Of a stretch of 6,090 nt of DNA, positions 1-6,034 are shown piece after piece. The stretch lies in assembly GCA_002391425.1 (NCBI GenBank), contig DGEZ01000118.1, positions 1 through 6,090 on the forward strand, in the 5' to 3' direction. The position numbers and the translations under genes were made by a program. The DNA comes from Micrococcales bacterium UBA3913. Its GTDB lineage: Bacteria > Actinomycetota > Actinomycetes > Actinomycetales > Microbacteriaceae. Positions within the stretch are counted from its first letter, which is position 1. The number at the start of each line of letters is the position of its first letter. The notes beneath the pieces were generated by a model, which was given only the letters and a program-made list of their open reading frames with translations, was not told the DNA's origin and made no database searches.

Positions 1-909
1 CTCCCGATCATCGCGAAGAAGAGTCCGATTCCGGTGATCGCGGATATCCACTTTCAGCCCAAGTACGTGTTTGCCGCGATCGACGCGGGATGCGCAGGCG
101 TGCGGGTCAACCCGGGAAACATCCGCAAGTTCGATGACAAGGTTCGCGAGATCGCGCAGGCGGCAAAGGACGCGGGCGTGTCGATCCGTATTGGGGTCAA
201 CGCCGGTTCGCTGGATAAGCGGCTGCTGGAGAAGTACGGAAAGCCGACTCCGGAAGCTCTCGTCGAATCGGCGGTGTGGGAGGCGTCTCTGTTCGAAGAG
301 CATGACTTCCACGATTTCAAGATCTCCGTCAAGCATCACGATCCGGTGGTGATGATCCAGGCTTATCGTCTCCTGGCGCAACGCGGAGACTGGCCTTTGC
401 ACTTGGGCGTCACCGAGGCGGGGCCGGCGTTCCAGGGCACGATCAAGTCCGCGGTTGCGTTCGGCACGTTGCTGTCGGAGGGGATCGGTGACACGATTCG
501 CGTGTCTCTGTCGGCGCCACCAGTCGAGGAAGTCAAGGTGGGTATCAAGATTCTCGAATCGTTGAATCTCCGCCCGCGGAAGCTGGAGATCGTCTCGTGC
601 CCCTCCTGCGGGCGGGCTCAGGTCGATGTCTATACGCTGGCAGAACAGGTCACCAGCGGACTGGAGCATCTCAAGGTGCCGTTGCGCGTGGCCGTGATGG
701 GATGCGTCGTGAACGGCCCGGGCGAGGCACGCGAGGCAGACTTAGGGGTCGCCTCGGGGAACGGTAAGGGACAGATTTTCGTCAAGGGTGAAGTGGTCAA
801 GACGGTGCCAGAGGATCAGATCGTTGAGACCCTCTTGGAGGAGGCGAACCGGATTGCCGAGGATATGCCCGCCGATGCAAACGGCGAGGTGCAGGTGATG
901 ACCCTCTAA
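1..909 (+). CDS. ispG: 4-hydroxy-3-methylbut-2-enyl diphosphate synthase, 5'-truncated by the window edge
   Basis: IspG (GcpE) is a cytosolic 4Fe-4S enzyme that reductively converts ME-cPP to HMBPP in the MEP isoprenoid pathway. The frame is open from base 1, so the ATG/GTG-like codon at 34 is not the start. About 302 residues are visible; family members of roughly 385 residues imply that about 80 N-terminal residues lie outside. The TIM-barrel part shows VIADIHFQPKY (visible residues about 12-22) and GVRVNPGNI, both typical of the family. The iron-sulfur domain has CPSCGR at 598-615 (Cys200 and Cys203 in visible numbering), Cys235 at 703-705 and Glu242 at 724-726. Spacings of 3, 32 and 7 residues equal those of the E. 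coli ligands Cys270, Cys273, Cys305 and Glu312. NGPGEAREADLG is also conserved. No key residue is missing. It ends with TAA. The identification is very secure. Confidence 0.97.
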   Translation, partial: LPIIAKKSPIPVIADIHFQPKYVFAAIDAGCAGVRVNPGNIRKFDDKVREIAQAAKDAGVSIRIGVNAGSLDKRLLEKYGKPTPEALVESAVWEASLFEEHDFHDFKISVKHHDPVVMIQAYRLLAQRGDWPLHLGVTEAGPAFQGTIKSAVAFGTLLSEGIGDTIRVSLSAPPVEEVKVGIKILESLNLRPRKLEIVSCPSCGRAQVDVYTLAEQVTSGLEHLKVPLRVAVMGCVVNGPGEAREADLGVASGNGKGQIFVKGEVVKTVPEDQIVETLLEEANRIAEDMPADANGEVQVMTL

Positions 910-944
910 CCCGCCGATGGGCGAGGGACACCCAGACCCGGCGG

Positions 945-950
945 TAGGCT
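945..950 (+). promoter_or_regulatory. Possible -10 element upstream of the membrane protein gene
   Basis: TAGGCT fits the actinobacterial TANNNT -10 pattern and would start transcription near 957, giving a leader of about 24 bases before the GTG at 981. No convincing -35 box lies 16-19 bases upstream. A TTGACA at 959-964 lies downstream of it and has no -10 partner ahead of the gene. Weak support only. Confidence 0.25.
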
Positions 951-980
951 GGGGGAGTTTGACAGGCGAAGGGAATAGGT

Positions 981-1370
981 GTGAACGGCGAGCAGAAGGA
1001 GCCAACGCCGGGGATGCGCGGGTTCGGTCCGCTCAACGTCATCGCCGCCCTGGGGTCGATCGTCTTCGCGATCTCTCTCCTGGCGGGGGATGTCACGCTG
1101 GGCTTCGTTCGAATTGTGGCCTTTGGCGTCTTCGTCATCGCGGCTTTTCACAGCTATCTCATGTTCCGCGAGCATCACCGGATGGTGGCGGTGGGGTTCC
1201 TGGTGATCGCGGTTCTCACGAATCCTGTCCTCGTTTTCTCGGTGTCGTCGTTTCTCTGGGTGGTGCTTTTCGGTGCGTTCGCCGTGTTCTTCCTCCTCGT
1301 CGCATTCTTCATCCGCGGACCGGGCCCGGACCCAGATGCGGATGTCACCCCGGACAAGCGCTTCCTCTAG
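981..1370 (+). CDS. Small four-helix membrane protein, DUF6804-like
   Basis: A 129-residue hydrophobic protein of unknown function. A short polar N-terminus (residues 1-15) precedes four predicted membrane helices at about residues 17-36, 40-62, 69-88 and 90-112. The tail RGPGPDPDADVTPDKRFL is charged and Pro/Asp-rich. The order of features (Arg-led helix 2, a basic loop FREHHRM, helix 3 ending in TNPV, then a Trp-led helix 4) resembles the small DUF6804 membrane family as I recall it; this match is an inference from pattern. The GTG at 981 is preceded by GAAGGGA at 968-974, six bases upstream, a modest ribosome binding site. An ATG at 1014 is an alternative that would still keep all helices. 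The gene lies 71 bases after ispG and 60 bases before proS on the same strand, so cotranscription is possible. Confidence is good for a real membrane protein and low for the family. Confidence 0.8.
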   Translation: MNGEQKEPTPGMRGFGPLNVIAALGSIVFAISLLAGDVTLGFVRIVAFGVFVIAAFHSYLMFREHHRMVAVGFLVIAVLTNPVLVFSVSSFLWVVLFGAFAVFFLLVAFFIRGPGPDPDADVTPDKRFL

Positions 1371-1418
1371 GCGCGGTCTGACGGAACACAGCACACACAG
1401 CAGGTAAAGCGCACAGGT

Positions 1419-1425
1419 AAGGTGG
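1419..1425 (+). promoter_or_regulatory. Ribosome binding site that decides the proS start
   Basis: AAGGTGG lies five bases before the GTG at 1431 and matches the Shine-Dalgarno consensus at six of seven bases. The earlier in-frame GTG at 1422 lies inside this site, with no comparable motif upstream, so 1431 is preferred. Confidence 0.7.
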
Positions 1426-1430
1426 AATTC

Positions 1431-3206
1431 GTGCCAACTCGTATGTCTCAGCTTTTCGTTCGTACTCTTCGGGAAGACCCGGCGGATGCCGAGGTTGACA
1501 GCCACAAGCTGCTCGTTCGCGCCGGGTACATCCGCCGTCAAGCGCCGGGTATTTTCGCCTGGCTGCCCCTCGGATTGCGCGTCAAGGGCAAGGTCGAGCA
1601 GGTCATCCGGGAAGAGATGGCGGCTGCGGGAAGCCAGGAAGTGCATTTCCCCGCGCTCCTGCCGCGCGAACCGTACGAGGCGACGGGCCGCTGGACGGAG
1701 TATGGCGACAACCTCTTCCGCCTCAAGGATCGCAAGGGTGCGGATTACCTGCTGGCTCCCACCCACGAAGAAGTTTTCACGCTGATCGTCAAAGACCTGT
1801 GCAATTCGTATAAAGACCTGCCCCTGTCGATCTACCAGATTCAGGACAAGTACCGCGATGAGGCGCGTCCACGCGCCGGGATTCTGCGCGGTCGCGAGTT
1901 CACGATGAAGGACGCATACTCCTTCGATATTGACGATGCTGGCCTGGACCGGTCCTATATGGCGATGCGTGACGCGTATGAGCGCATCTTCCAGCGCCTG
2001 GGCGTGGACTATGTGATCGTCAAGGCGGATGCCGGTGCGATGGGGGGATCCCGGTCTGAGGAATTCCTGTCTCCGTCTCCGATTGGGGAGGACACGTTCG
2101 TTCGTTCTCCGGGTGGCTATGCCGCGAATGTCGAGGCGGTGACGACTCCCGCACCTGATCCTCTTCCCGTTGATGGCCAGCCACGTCCGGTTGTCGTTGA
2201 CTCCCCGAATACGCCCACGATTGACTCGCTCGTTGCCCTCGTGAACGCGAAGTATCCGCGTGCGGACCGGGCGTGGACGGCCGCAGACACCCTCAAGAAT
2301 GTGGTGCTCGCCCTGACCCATCCGGAGGGCGGTCGTGAGCTCGTTGTTGTGGGGCTGCCCGGTGACCGTGAGGTAGATATGAAACGGGCGGAAGCGTGCT
2401 TCGGTCCTGCCGAGGTGGAGCCGGCTACGGAAGCGGATTTCGAGAAGCACCCGGGCCTGGTCAAGGGGTACATCGGGCCGTGGTCAGCGGCGGGACCAGT
2501 GTTGGGCAAGGAGTCCGCGACGGGCATCCGGTACCTTCTCGACCCGCGTGTCGTGCCCGGCACAACCTGGATCACTGGGGCTAACGAGTCAGAGCGTCAC
2601 GTGTTGCACCTGGTGGCGGAACGTGACTTTTCCTCGGATGGGGTTGCCGATATTGCGGAGGTTCGGGCCGGTGACCCCGCCCCGGACGGGTCTGGTCCGC
2701 TGGAGTTGGCTCGTGGCATTGAGATCGGTCACGTCTTCCAACTCGGACGCAAGTATGCGGAGGCCTTAGGGCTCAAGGTCCTCGACGAGAATGGCAAGCT
2801 CGTCACCGTGACGATGGGCTCGTACGGTATCGGCGTCACGCGCATCATCGCGGTGATCGCCGAGGCGCATCGCGATGGAAAGGGGCTGATCTGGCCTCGG
2901 TCGGTGTCGCCGTTTGACGTGCACATCGTCGCGACAGGTAAGGACGAAGCCGTCTTCGCGGAAGCGGACAAGCTTGCCGGTCAGCTGGAGGAGCGCGGGC
3001 TGTCCGTGCTGGTGGATGACCGGCCGAAGGTTTCCCCGGGCGTGAAGTTCGGCGATGCAGAGTTGATTGGGGTGCCAACGGTTGTCGTCGTCGGCAAGGG
3101 ACTCCGAGACGGTGTCCTCGAGGTGTGGGACCGGGAGAAGGGCGTTCGGGACAGTGTTCCGGTGTCTGACGTCCCCGGGGTTGTCGTCGCTGCTGTCCGC
3201 GGCTGA
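1431..3206 (+). CDS. proS: Proline--tRNA ligase, bacterial type with editing domain
   Basis: A class II aminoacyl-tRNA synthetase that charges tRNA-Pro in the cytosol. From GTG 1431 the protein is 591 residues, normal for the bacterial-type enzyme, and begins MPTRMSQLFVRTLREDPADA, which aligns with other actinobacterial ProRS N-termini. Motif 1 and the dimer interface lie around residues 31-62 (GYIRRQAPGIFAWLPLGLR). THEE at 111-114 is the substrate-binding loop. Motif 2 is at 141-165 (YRDEARPRAGILRGREF), and motif 3 at 463-471 (GSYGIGVTR). Between motifs 2 and 3, residues about 230-405 form the YbaK-like insertion domain that hydrolyses mischarged Ala-tRNA-Pro. GIEIGHVFQLG at 429-439 belongs to the active site. 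The anticodon-binding domain is about 492-585, with SPGVKFGDAELIGVP. Upstream starts at 1422 (GTG, no ribosome site) and downstream at 1443 (ATG) are possible. The gene is intact and ends with TGA. Confidence 0.97.
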   Translation: MPTRMSQLFVRTLREDPADAEVDSHKLLVRAGYIRRQAPGIFAWLPLGLRVKGKVEQVIREEMAAAGSQEVHFPALLPREPYEATGRWTEYGDNLFRLKDRKGADYLLAPTHEEVFTLIVKDLCNSYKDLPLSIYQIQDKYRDEARPRAGILRGREFTMKDAYSFDIDDAGLDRSYMAMRDAYERIFQRLGVDYVIVKADAGAMGGSRSEEFLSPSPIGEDTFVRSPGGYAANVEAVTTPAPDPLPVDGQPRPVVVDSPNTPTIDSLVALVNAKYPRADRAWTAADTLKNVVLALTHPEGGRELVVVGLPGDREVDMKRAEACFGPAEVEPATEADFEKHPGLVKGYIGPWSAAGPVLGKESATGIRYLLDPRVVPGTTWITGANESERHVLHLVAERDFSSDGVADIAEVRAGDPAPDGSGPLELARGIEIGHVFQLGRKYAEALGLKVLDENGKLVTVTMGSYGIGVTRIIAVIAEAHRDGKGLIWPRSVSPFDVHIVATGKDEAVFAEADKLAGQLEERGLSVLVDDRPKVSPGVKFGDAELIGVPTVVVVGKGLRDGVLEVWDREKGVRDSVPVSDVPGVVVAAVRG

Positions 3207-3216
3207 GCTATCCACA

Positions 3217-3233
3217 TCCCGGCCGTTTCGGGG
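3217..3233 (+). terminator. Weak hairpin just after proS, possible terminator
   Basis: Eleven bases after the proS stop, CCCG (3218-3221) pairs with CGGG (3229-3232) around a seven-base loop, extendable by a T-G pair. There is no T-run. A 12-base word in it, CGGCCGTTTCGG (3220-3231), recurs exactly in the hairpin after nusA at 6076-6087. Stability is low, so this is a tentative call. Confidence 0.25.
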
Positions 3234-3294
3234 GACTCTGCACAACAATCGCACGCGTCACCGGTGGGGCGCCCTCAGCGTCGGAGCGTGTGCC

Positions 3295-3300
3295 TAGTGT
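3295..3300 (+). promoter_or_regulatory. -10 element for a leaderless transcript
   Basis: TAGTGT fits TANNNT and is preceded by TG two bases upstream (TGCC-TAGTGT), an extended -10 arrangement. Six bases separate it from the A of the ATG at 3307, which places the predicted transcription start on the start codon. No Shine-Dalgarno site is seen close to that ATG, consistent with a leaderless mRNA, a common class in actinobacteria. No clear -35 box is visible. Confidence 0.45.
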
Positions 3301-3306
3301 GCTGGC

Positions 3307-3612
3307 ATGAGTTCGGAATCCCCCGTTCAGCACAGCAAGCCAGAGTCGTATCGCGTCCCGTTCCGCGTGGATCGGTCGGCCGCTCCGTGGTATCTCCTGC
3401 AGAACATTGGAGACCAGCCCGTGACCGGGGTGACGGTAACGGAGTTCGACTCACGCGGGTGCGCGGTCTCCGAGCGCGGGCCGCAAAGGCTCGCCCCCGG
3501 GGAGTCTCTCGTGTTCCCGGTGCGATCGCGGCACCCGGAGGTGGGCACCATTGCCATCGTCCGTTGGTTTCGCCGGAATGGGGACGAGTTCTTGTGGCGG
3601 GTCTCATTCTGA
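3307..3612 (+). CDS. Small protein of unknown function, possible all-beta fold
   Basis: A 101-residue soluble protein that I do not recognise. There is no signal peptide or membrane segment. After a polar N-terminus (residues 1-16) the sequence alternates short hydrophobic strands with turns: APWYLLQNIG, VTGVTVTEFD, LAPGESLVFPV, IAIVRWFRRNG and FLWRVSF. The phrases NIGDQPVTGVTV and LAPGESLVFPV resemble Ig-like or CARDB-type beta-sandwich modules, where an unpaired N-x-G turn and a L-x-P-G-E turn are frequent. That reading is inference. The start ATG lacks a ribosome binding site but lies six bases after a TAGTGT -10 element, pointing to leaderless translation. It ends 52 bases before the HAD gene on the same strand. 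The reading frame is clean and codon use is like its neighbours, which supports a real gene. Confidence 0.7.
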   Translation: MSSESPVQHSKPESYRVPFRVDRSAAPWYLLQNIGDQPVTGVTVTEFDSRGCAVSERGPQRLAPGESLVFPVRSRHPEVGTIAIVRWFRRNGDEFLWRVSF

Positions 3613-3654
3613 ATGAGGACGCGGACCGATATGTTGGGGGATGCTGGGGCTGCC

Positions 3655-3661
3655 AAAGGAG
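3655..3661 (+). promoter_or_regulatory. Ribosome binding site that decides the HAD gene start
   Basis: AAAGGAG lies three bases before ATG 3665 and six before GTG 3668. It lies downstream of the earlier in-frame ATG at 3641, which has only a G-run directly against it. The true start is therefore 3665 or 3668, with 3668 having the better spacing. Confidence 0.6.
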
Positions 3662-3664
3662 CGC

Positions 3665-4522
3665 ATGGTGACGGGTCGGAAGATCGTATTTCTCGATATT
3701 GATGGCACTCTCATCACGGACCGACAGGAGTTCCCCGAATCCGCCCGACGCGTGGTCGATGAGGCGCAGCGCCGCGGGCACCTGCTTTTCCTGGCCACGG
3801 GGCGATCACTCCCGGAAATCTACCCCTGGCTGTTGGATGTGGGCTTCGACGGGATTGTCGGGGGGAACGGGTCCTACGCCCAGGTGGGTGACCGTGTCCT
3901 GTTCGAGCACCTCATCCCGGAACCCCGGCTGGCTGCGCTGAACGCCTACTTCGAGACCAAGCGGGTGGACGTCGTTTTCCAGTCATCCCGGCAGCTGTAT
4001 CCCTCGCCAGGTTTTGTGGAGCGTTTCAAGGTGTTGGCTGATGCGGCGCGGAAGCGAGGCGAGGGCGGGGTGAACCTGGGCGGTGCCGACTGGTCTCCCC
4101 TGGTCAAGATCTTCCAGACATTCCTGGGTGGGCGGCCGCATGAGGTGTCCAAGGCCACCTTTGTGTGCCCGGATGACGGCTCCCTGACATTGGACGAGGT
4201 GATTGCCCACTGGGGAGAGGAGTTCAGCATCGTGCACGGATCGCTGGATCTCATGGGCAGCGAGAATGGTGAGCTGGTCCTGTCCGGGGTGAGCAAGGGG
4301 CGTGCGGCGATGGAGGTGGCGCAGGAGCTGGGCATCCCCATCACTGACACCGTTGCTTTTGGCGATAGCGAGAACGATGTCGAGCTCATCCGTGATTGCG
4401 GTGTCGGTATTGCCATGGGTAACGCCCGGCCGGTGGTGAAGGATGTCGCCGATTGGGTGACGGCTCCGATTGACGAGGATGGCTTGGCGAAAGGCTTCGC
4501 TCACGCTGGCCTGGTGGGGTGA
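3665..4522 (+). CDS. HAD-superfamily phosphatase, Cof subfamily IIB
   Basis: A 285-residue cytosolic hydrolase of the Cof/YidA-like IIB group, which dephosphorylates sugar phosphates, nucleotides or flavin-related phosphates; the substrate cannot be told here. All four HAD motifs are present. Motif I is DIDGT at residues 11-15 (nucleophile Asp11, acid/base Asp13). Motif II is Thr45 in FLATGRS. Motif III is Lys211 in GVSKGRA. Motif IV is GDSENDVE at 233-240 (Asp234 and Asp238 for Mg2+). Residues about 82-190 between motifs II and III form the type C2B cap. MGNA at 251-254 is the usual family ending signature. Length is normal at about 270-290. The ATG at 3641 would add eight residues but lacks a usable ribosome site. 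It stands head-to-tail after the small gene and converges on the XRE gene. Confidence 0.92.
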   Translation: MVTGRKIVFLDIDGTLITDRQEFPESARRVVDEAQRRGHLLFLATGRSLPEIYPWLLDVGFDGIVGGNGSYAQVGDRVLFEHLIPEPRLAALNAYFETKRVDVVFQSSRQLYPSPGFVERFKVLADAARKRGEGGVNLGGADWSPLVKIFQTFLGGRPHEVSKATFVCPDDGSLTLDEVIAHWGEEFSIVHGSLDLMGSENGELVLSGVSKGRAAMEVAQELGIPITDTVAFGDSENDVELIRDCGVGIAMGNARPVVKDVADWVTAPIDEDGLAKGFAHAGLVG

Positions 4523-4550
4523 CCTGTCCTTTCTAGGCGATTGCGTGACC

Positions 4551-4562
4551 CGACGAGCGTCG
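4551..4562. terminator. Small hairpin between convergent genes, possible bidirectional terminator
   Basis: The 45-base gap between the convergent HAD and XRE genes contains CGAC-GAGC-GTCG, a 4-bp stem with a four-base loop. There is no T-run on either side. It is the only symmetric element I see in the gap and is weak. Confidence 0.2.
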
Positions 4563-4567
4563 CGAAC

Positions 4568-4876
4568 CTAGTGCCCTCGACGCCTGATCGCTTCTTCCCG
4601 GACGTTTTCCGGTAAAACACGGGCCCGGTCGTCCTCAGGAAGATCAGCGGCGGTGAGGCCGGTGATCAGCTCGCCGGGGTCCACCTGGACGGCATCCGCG
4701 AGACGAATGATCGTGTGCAGGGCCGGGTTTGCCTCCCCCCGCTCGATCTTGCCGATATTCGTGAAGTGGATGCCCGAGATCTGCCATACCTGGATCTGAC
4801 TCAACCCCAGCCTGAGGCGGGCATCTCGGATCCGTGCGCCGAAGGTCGCCGATGCGGGGGAGTGGGGTGAAGCCAT
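4568..4876 (-). CDS. XRE-family helix-turn-helix transcriptional regulator
   Basis: A 102-residue DNA-binding protein consisting of little more than one Cro/C1-type domain. Residues 12-71 align with the HTH_3 pattern: FGARIRDARLRLGLSQ opens helix 1, SQIQVWQISG (26-35) is helix 2, and HFTNIGKIERG (37-47) is the recognition helix, followed by NPALHTIIRLADAV. The C-terminal tail from about residue 75 is charged (LPEDDRARVLPENVREEAI) and has no recognisable effector domain. The ATG at 4876 is preferred because the domain starts right after it; the frame continues upstream to 4993 but that part is compositionally random and crosses the intergenic promoter region. No ribosome site precedes the ATG, so a short or absent leader is likely. 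The gene diverges from nusA, and small regulators of this kind often control themselves and the adjacent divergent gene. The target is unknown. Confidence 0.85.
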   Translation of the reverse strand: MASPHSPASATFGARIRDARLRLGLSQIQVWQISGIHFTNIGKIERGEANPALHTIIRLADAVQVDPGELITGLTAADLPEDDRARVLPENVREEAIRRRGH

Positions 4877-4887
4877 GGGCCAATGAG

Positions 4888-4893
4888 ACCGTA
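4888..4893 (-). promoter_or_regulatory. Possible -10 element of the XRE gene
   Basis: On the - strand TACGGT lies 11 bases before the ATG at 4876, which would give a leader of only about four or five bases. Seventeen bases further upstream is GACGAT (4911-4916 on the + strand), a poor -35 match. A second AT-rich candidate, TATATA at 4932-4937, would give a leader of about 50 bases. The choice between them cannot be made from sequence. Confidence 0.3.
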
Positions 4894-4946
4894 CCGGAGG
4901 CACAAACGCTATCGTCTCTGAGCCTGAGGCATATATACCGGAACGC

Positions 4947-5035
4947 TGTTCAGGTGCAGGTGAACCACGTGATGCGTTTAGGAATATCACCAATCGGCAT
5001 GTTCAGGTACCCTAGGGTGAGGTCTAATCTGAACA
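4947..5035. promoter_or_regulatory. Cluster of TGTTCAG half-sites, candidate operator between XRE gene and nusA
   Basis: TGTTCAGGT occurs at 4947-4955 and again at 5000-5008, exactly 53 bases apart, which is close to five turns of the helix. The inverse CTGAACA is at 5029-5035. The first copy is also half of GTTCA-N8-TGAAC (4948-4965). Between the second and third copies lies a perfect 10-base palindrome, ACCCTAGGGT (5009-5018). The set lies between an XRE regulator gene and nusA and spans the nusA promoter, so binding by that regulator is a reasonable inference, not shown. Confidence 0.45.
5002..5030 (+). promoter_or_regulatory. Promoter of nusA
   Basis: TTCAGG (5002-5007) and TAATCT (5025-5030) are separated by 17 bases and resemble sigma-70 -35 and -10 hexamers (three of six and four of six consensus bases). 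The predicted start near 5037 leaves a leader of about 23 bases carrying a strong TAAGGAGG ribosome site at 5048-5055, four bases before the GTG. Both hexamers overlap half-sites of the candidate operator. Confidence 0.55.
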
Positions 5036-5059
5036 GATGAATCACGCTAAGGAGGCGTC

Positions 5060-6034
5060 GTGCAAGTTGATGTGAGTGTCCTGCGCCTCCTGGAGAGCGA
5101 CAAGGGCATCCCGCTGGAAGAGCTCGCCGAGATTATTGAACAGGCGGTGCTCACGGCATACCAGAAGCACACGGGTAATTCGGAGAACGCTCGCGTGGAG
5201 CTGAACCGGAAGACCGGGGAGATCACGATTTTCGAACCCGAGCTCGACGAGGATGGCGCCGTCATTGGCGAGGCTGTCGTCGACCCGGGGGAGTTCGGCA
5301 GGATCGCGGCCTACGCCGCGAAGCAGGTCATCGTGCAGCGGTTGCGTAGCATCCACGATGACAGCATCCTGGGCGAGTTCAAGGGACGTGAAGGGGACAT
5401 CATCGCTGGTGTCATCCAGCAGGGTCCGAACCCGCGGATGGTGCATGTCGACCTGGGCTCCGTGGAGGCCGTTCTGCCTCCCGAGGAGCAGGTTCCTGGT
5501 GAGGAGTACCCGCACGGCGCTCGCATCCGCGTCTACGTCACGTCGGTGTCCCGGGGGTTGAAGGGCCCGTCGATCACGGTGAGTCGGACCCATCCGAACC
5601 TGGTGCGTAAGCTGTTCGAGATGGAGGTCCCGGAGCTTCAGCAGGGCCTGGTCGAAATCGTCTCCCTGGCGCGCGAGGCCGGACACCGGACGAAGATCGC
5701 GGTGCAGGCGAACCAACCGGGCATCAACGCCAAGGGGGCGTTCATCGGCGAGCTTGGCCAGCGGGTGCGTGCGGTCACTGCGGAGCTTGGCGGGGAAAAG
5801 ATCGACATCGTCGATTACAACGAGGACCTGCCGAAGTTCGTGGCGAGCGCGCTGTCTCCTGCGAAGGTCACGGACGCTTTCCTCATCAACAAGGATGCGA
5901 AAGCGGTGCGTGCGCTCGTTCCCGATTATCAGCTGTCGTTGGCCATTGGCAAGGAGGGGCAGAACGCCCGCCTCGCTGCCAAACTGACGGGCGCCAAAAT
6001 TGACATCCAGCCCGACTCCGTCATGGAGTCGTAG
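5060..6034 (+). CDS. nusA: Transcription termination/antitermination factor NusA
   Basis: NusA binds RNA polymerase and nascent RNA and modulates pausing, intrinsic termination and antitermination. This 324-residue form has the usual actinobacterial length, without the C-terminal acidic repeats of proteobacteria. The RNA polymerase-binding N-terminal domain is about residues 1-105 (LESDKGIPLEELAEIIEQAV). The S1 domain is about 110-175. KH1 is about 180-250, with its GxxG loop at 230-233 (GELG) and GGEKIDIV at 244-251. KH2 is about 255-317, with LSLAIGKEGQNARLAAKLTG and the loop GKEG at 297-300. The GTG start is fixed by TAAGGAGG four bases upstream. It has its own promoter because the divergent XRE gene separates it from the other + strand genes. 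The last eight codons and the stop take part in a large inverted repeat. KH1 reads GAFIGELG where many homologues have GACIGPMG. Confidence 0.97.
   Translation: MQVDVSVLRLLESDKGIPLEELAEIIEQAVLTAYQKHTGNSENARVELNRKTGEITIFEPELDEDGAVIGEAVVDPGEFGRIAAYAAKQVIVQRLRSIHDDSILGEFKGREGDIIAGVIQQGPNPRMVHVDLGSVEAVLPPEEQVPGEEYPHGARIRVYVTSVSRGLKGPSITVSRTHPNLVRKLFEMEVPELQQGLVEIVSLAREAGHRTKIAVQANQPGINAKGAFIGELGQRVRAVTAELGGEKIDIVDYNEDLPKFVASALSPAKVTDAFLINKDAKAVRALVPDYQLSLAIGKEGQNARLAAKLTGAKIDIQPDSVMES

Noticed and set aside
911..944. Possible terminator after ispG formed by CCGCC (911-915) and GGCGG (940-944)
   Set aside because: Only five pairs with a 24-base loop and no T-run.
959..964. Perfect TTGACA as a -35 box
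   Set aside because: No -10-like hexamer lies 16-19 bases downstream; that position falls within the first codons of the membrane protein gene.
906..2450. A 514-codon open frame on the - strand opposite the membrane protein gene and proS
   Set aside because: It covers clear coding sequence on the other strand, is rich in Arg, His, Asp and Glu in a way typical of antisense frames in GC-rich genes, and shows no domain or ribosome site.
3603..3617. Palindrome CTCATTC-T-GAATGAG across the stop of the small gene
   Set aside because: The arms are separated by one base, too tight to form a full hairpin, and a single 7-base palindrome without partner sites is weak evidence for an operator.
3641..3664. 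Earlier ATG start for the HAD protein
   Set aside because: The only nearby purine run abuts the ATG, while a proper AAAGGAG site lies downstream and fits 3665 or 3668.
4877..4993. N-terminal extension of the XRE protein up to 4993
   Set aside because: These 39 residues have no recognisable features, the HTH domain begins just after the ATG at 4876, and the extension would run through the promoter and operator region.
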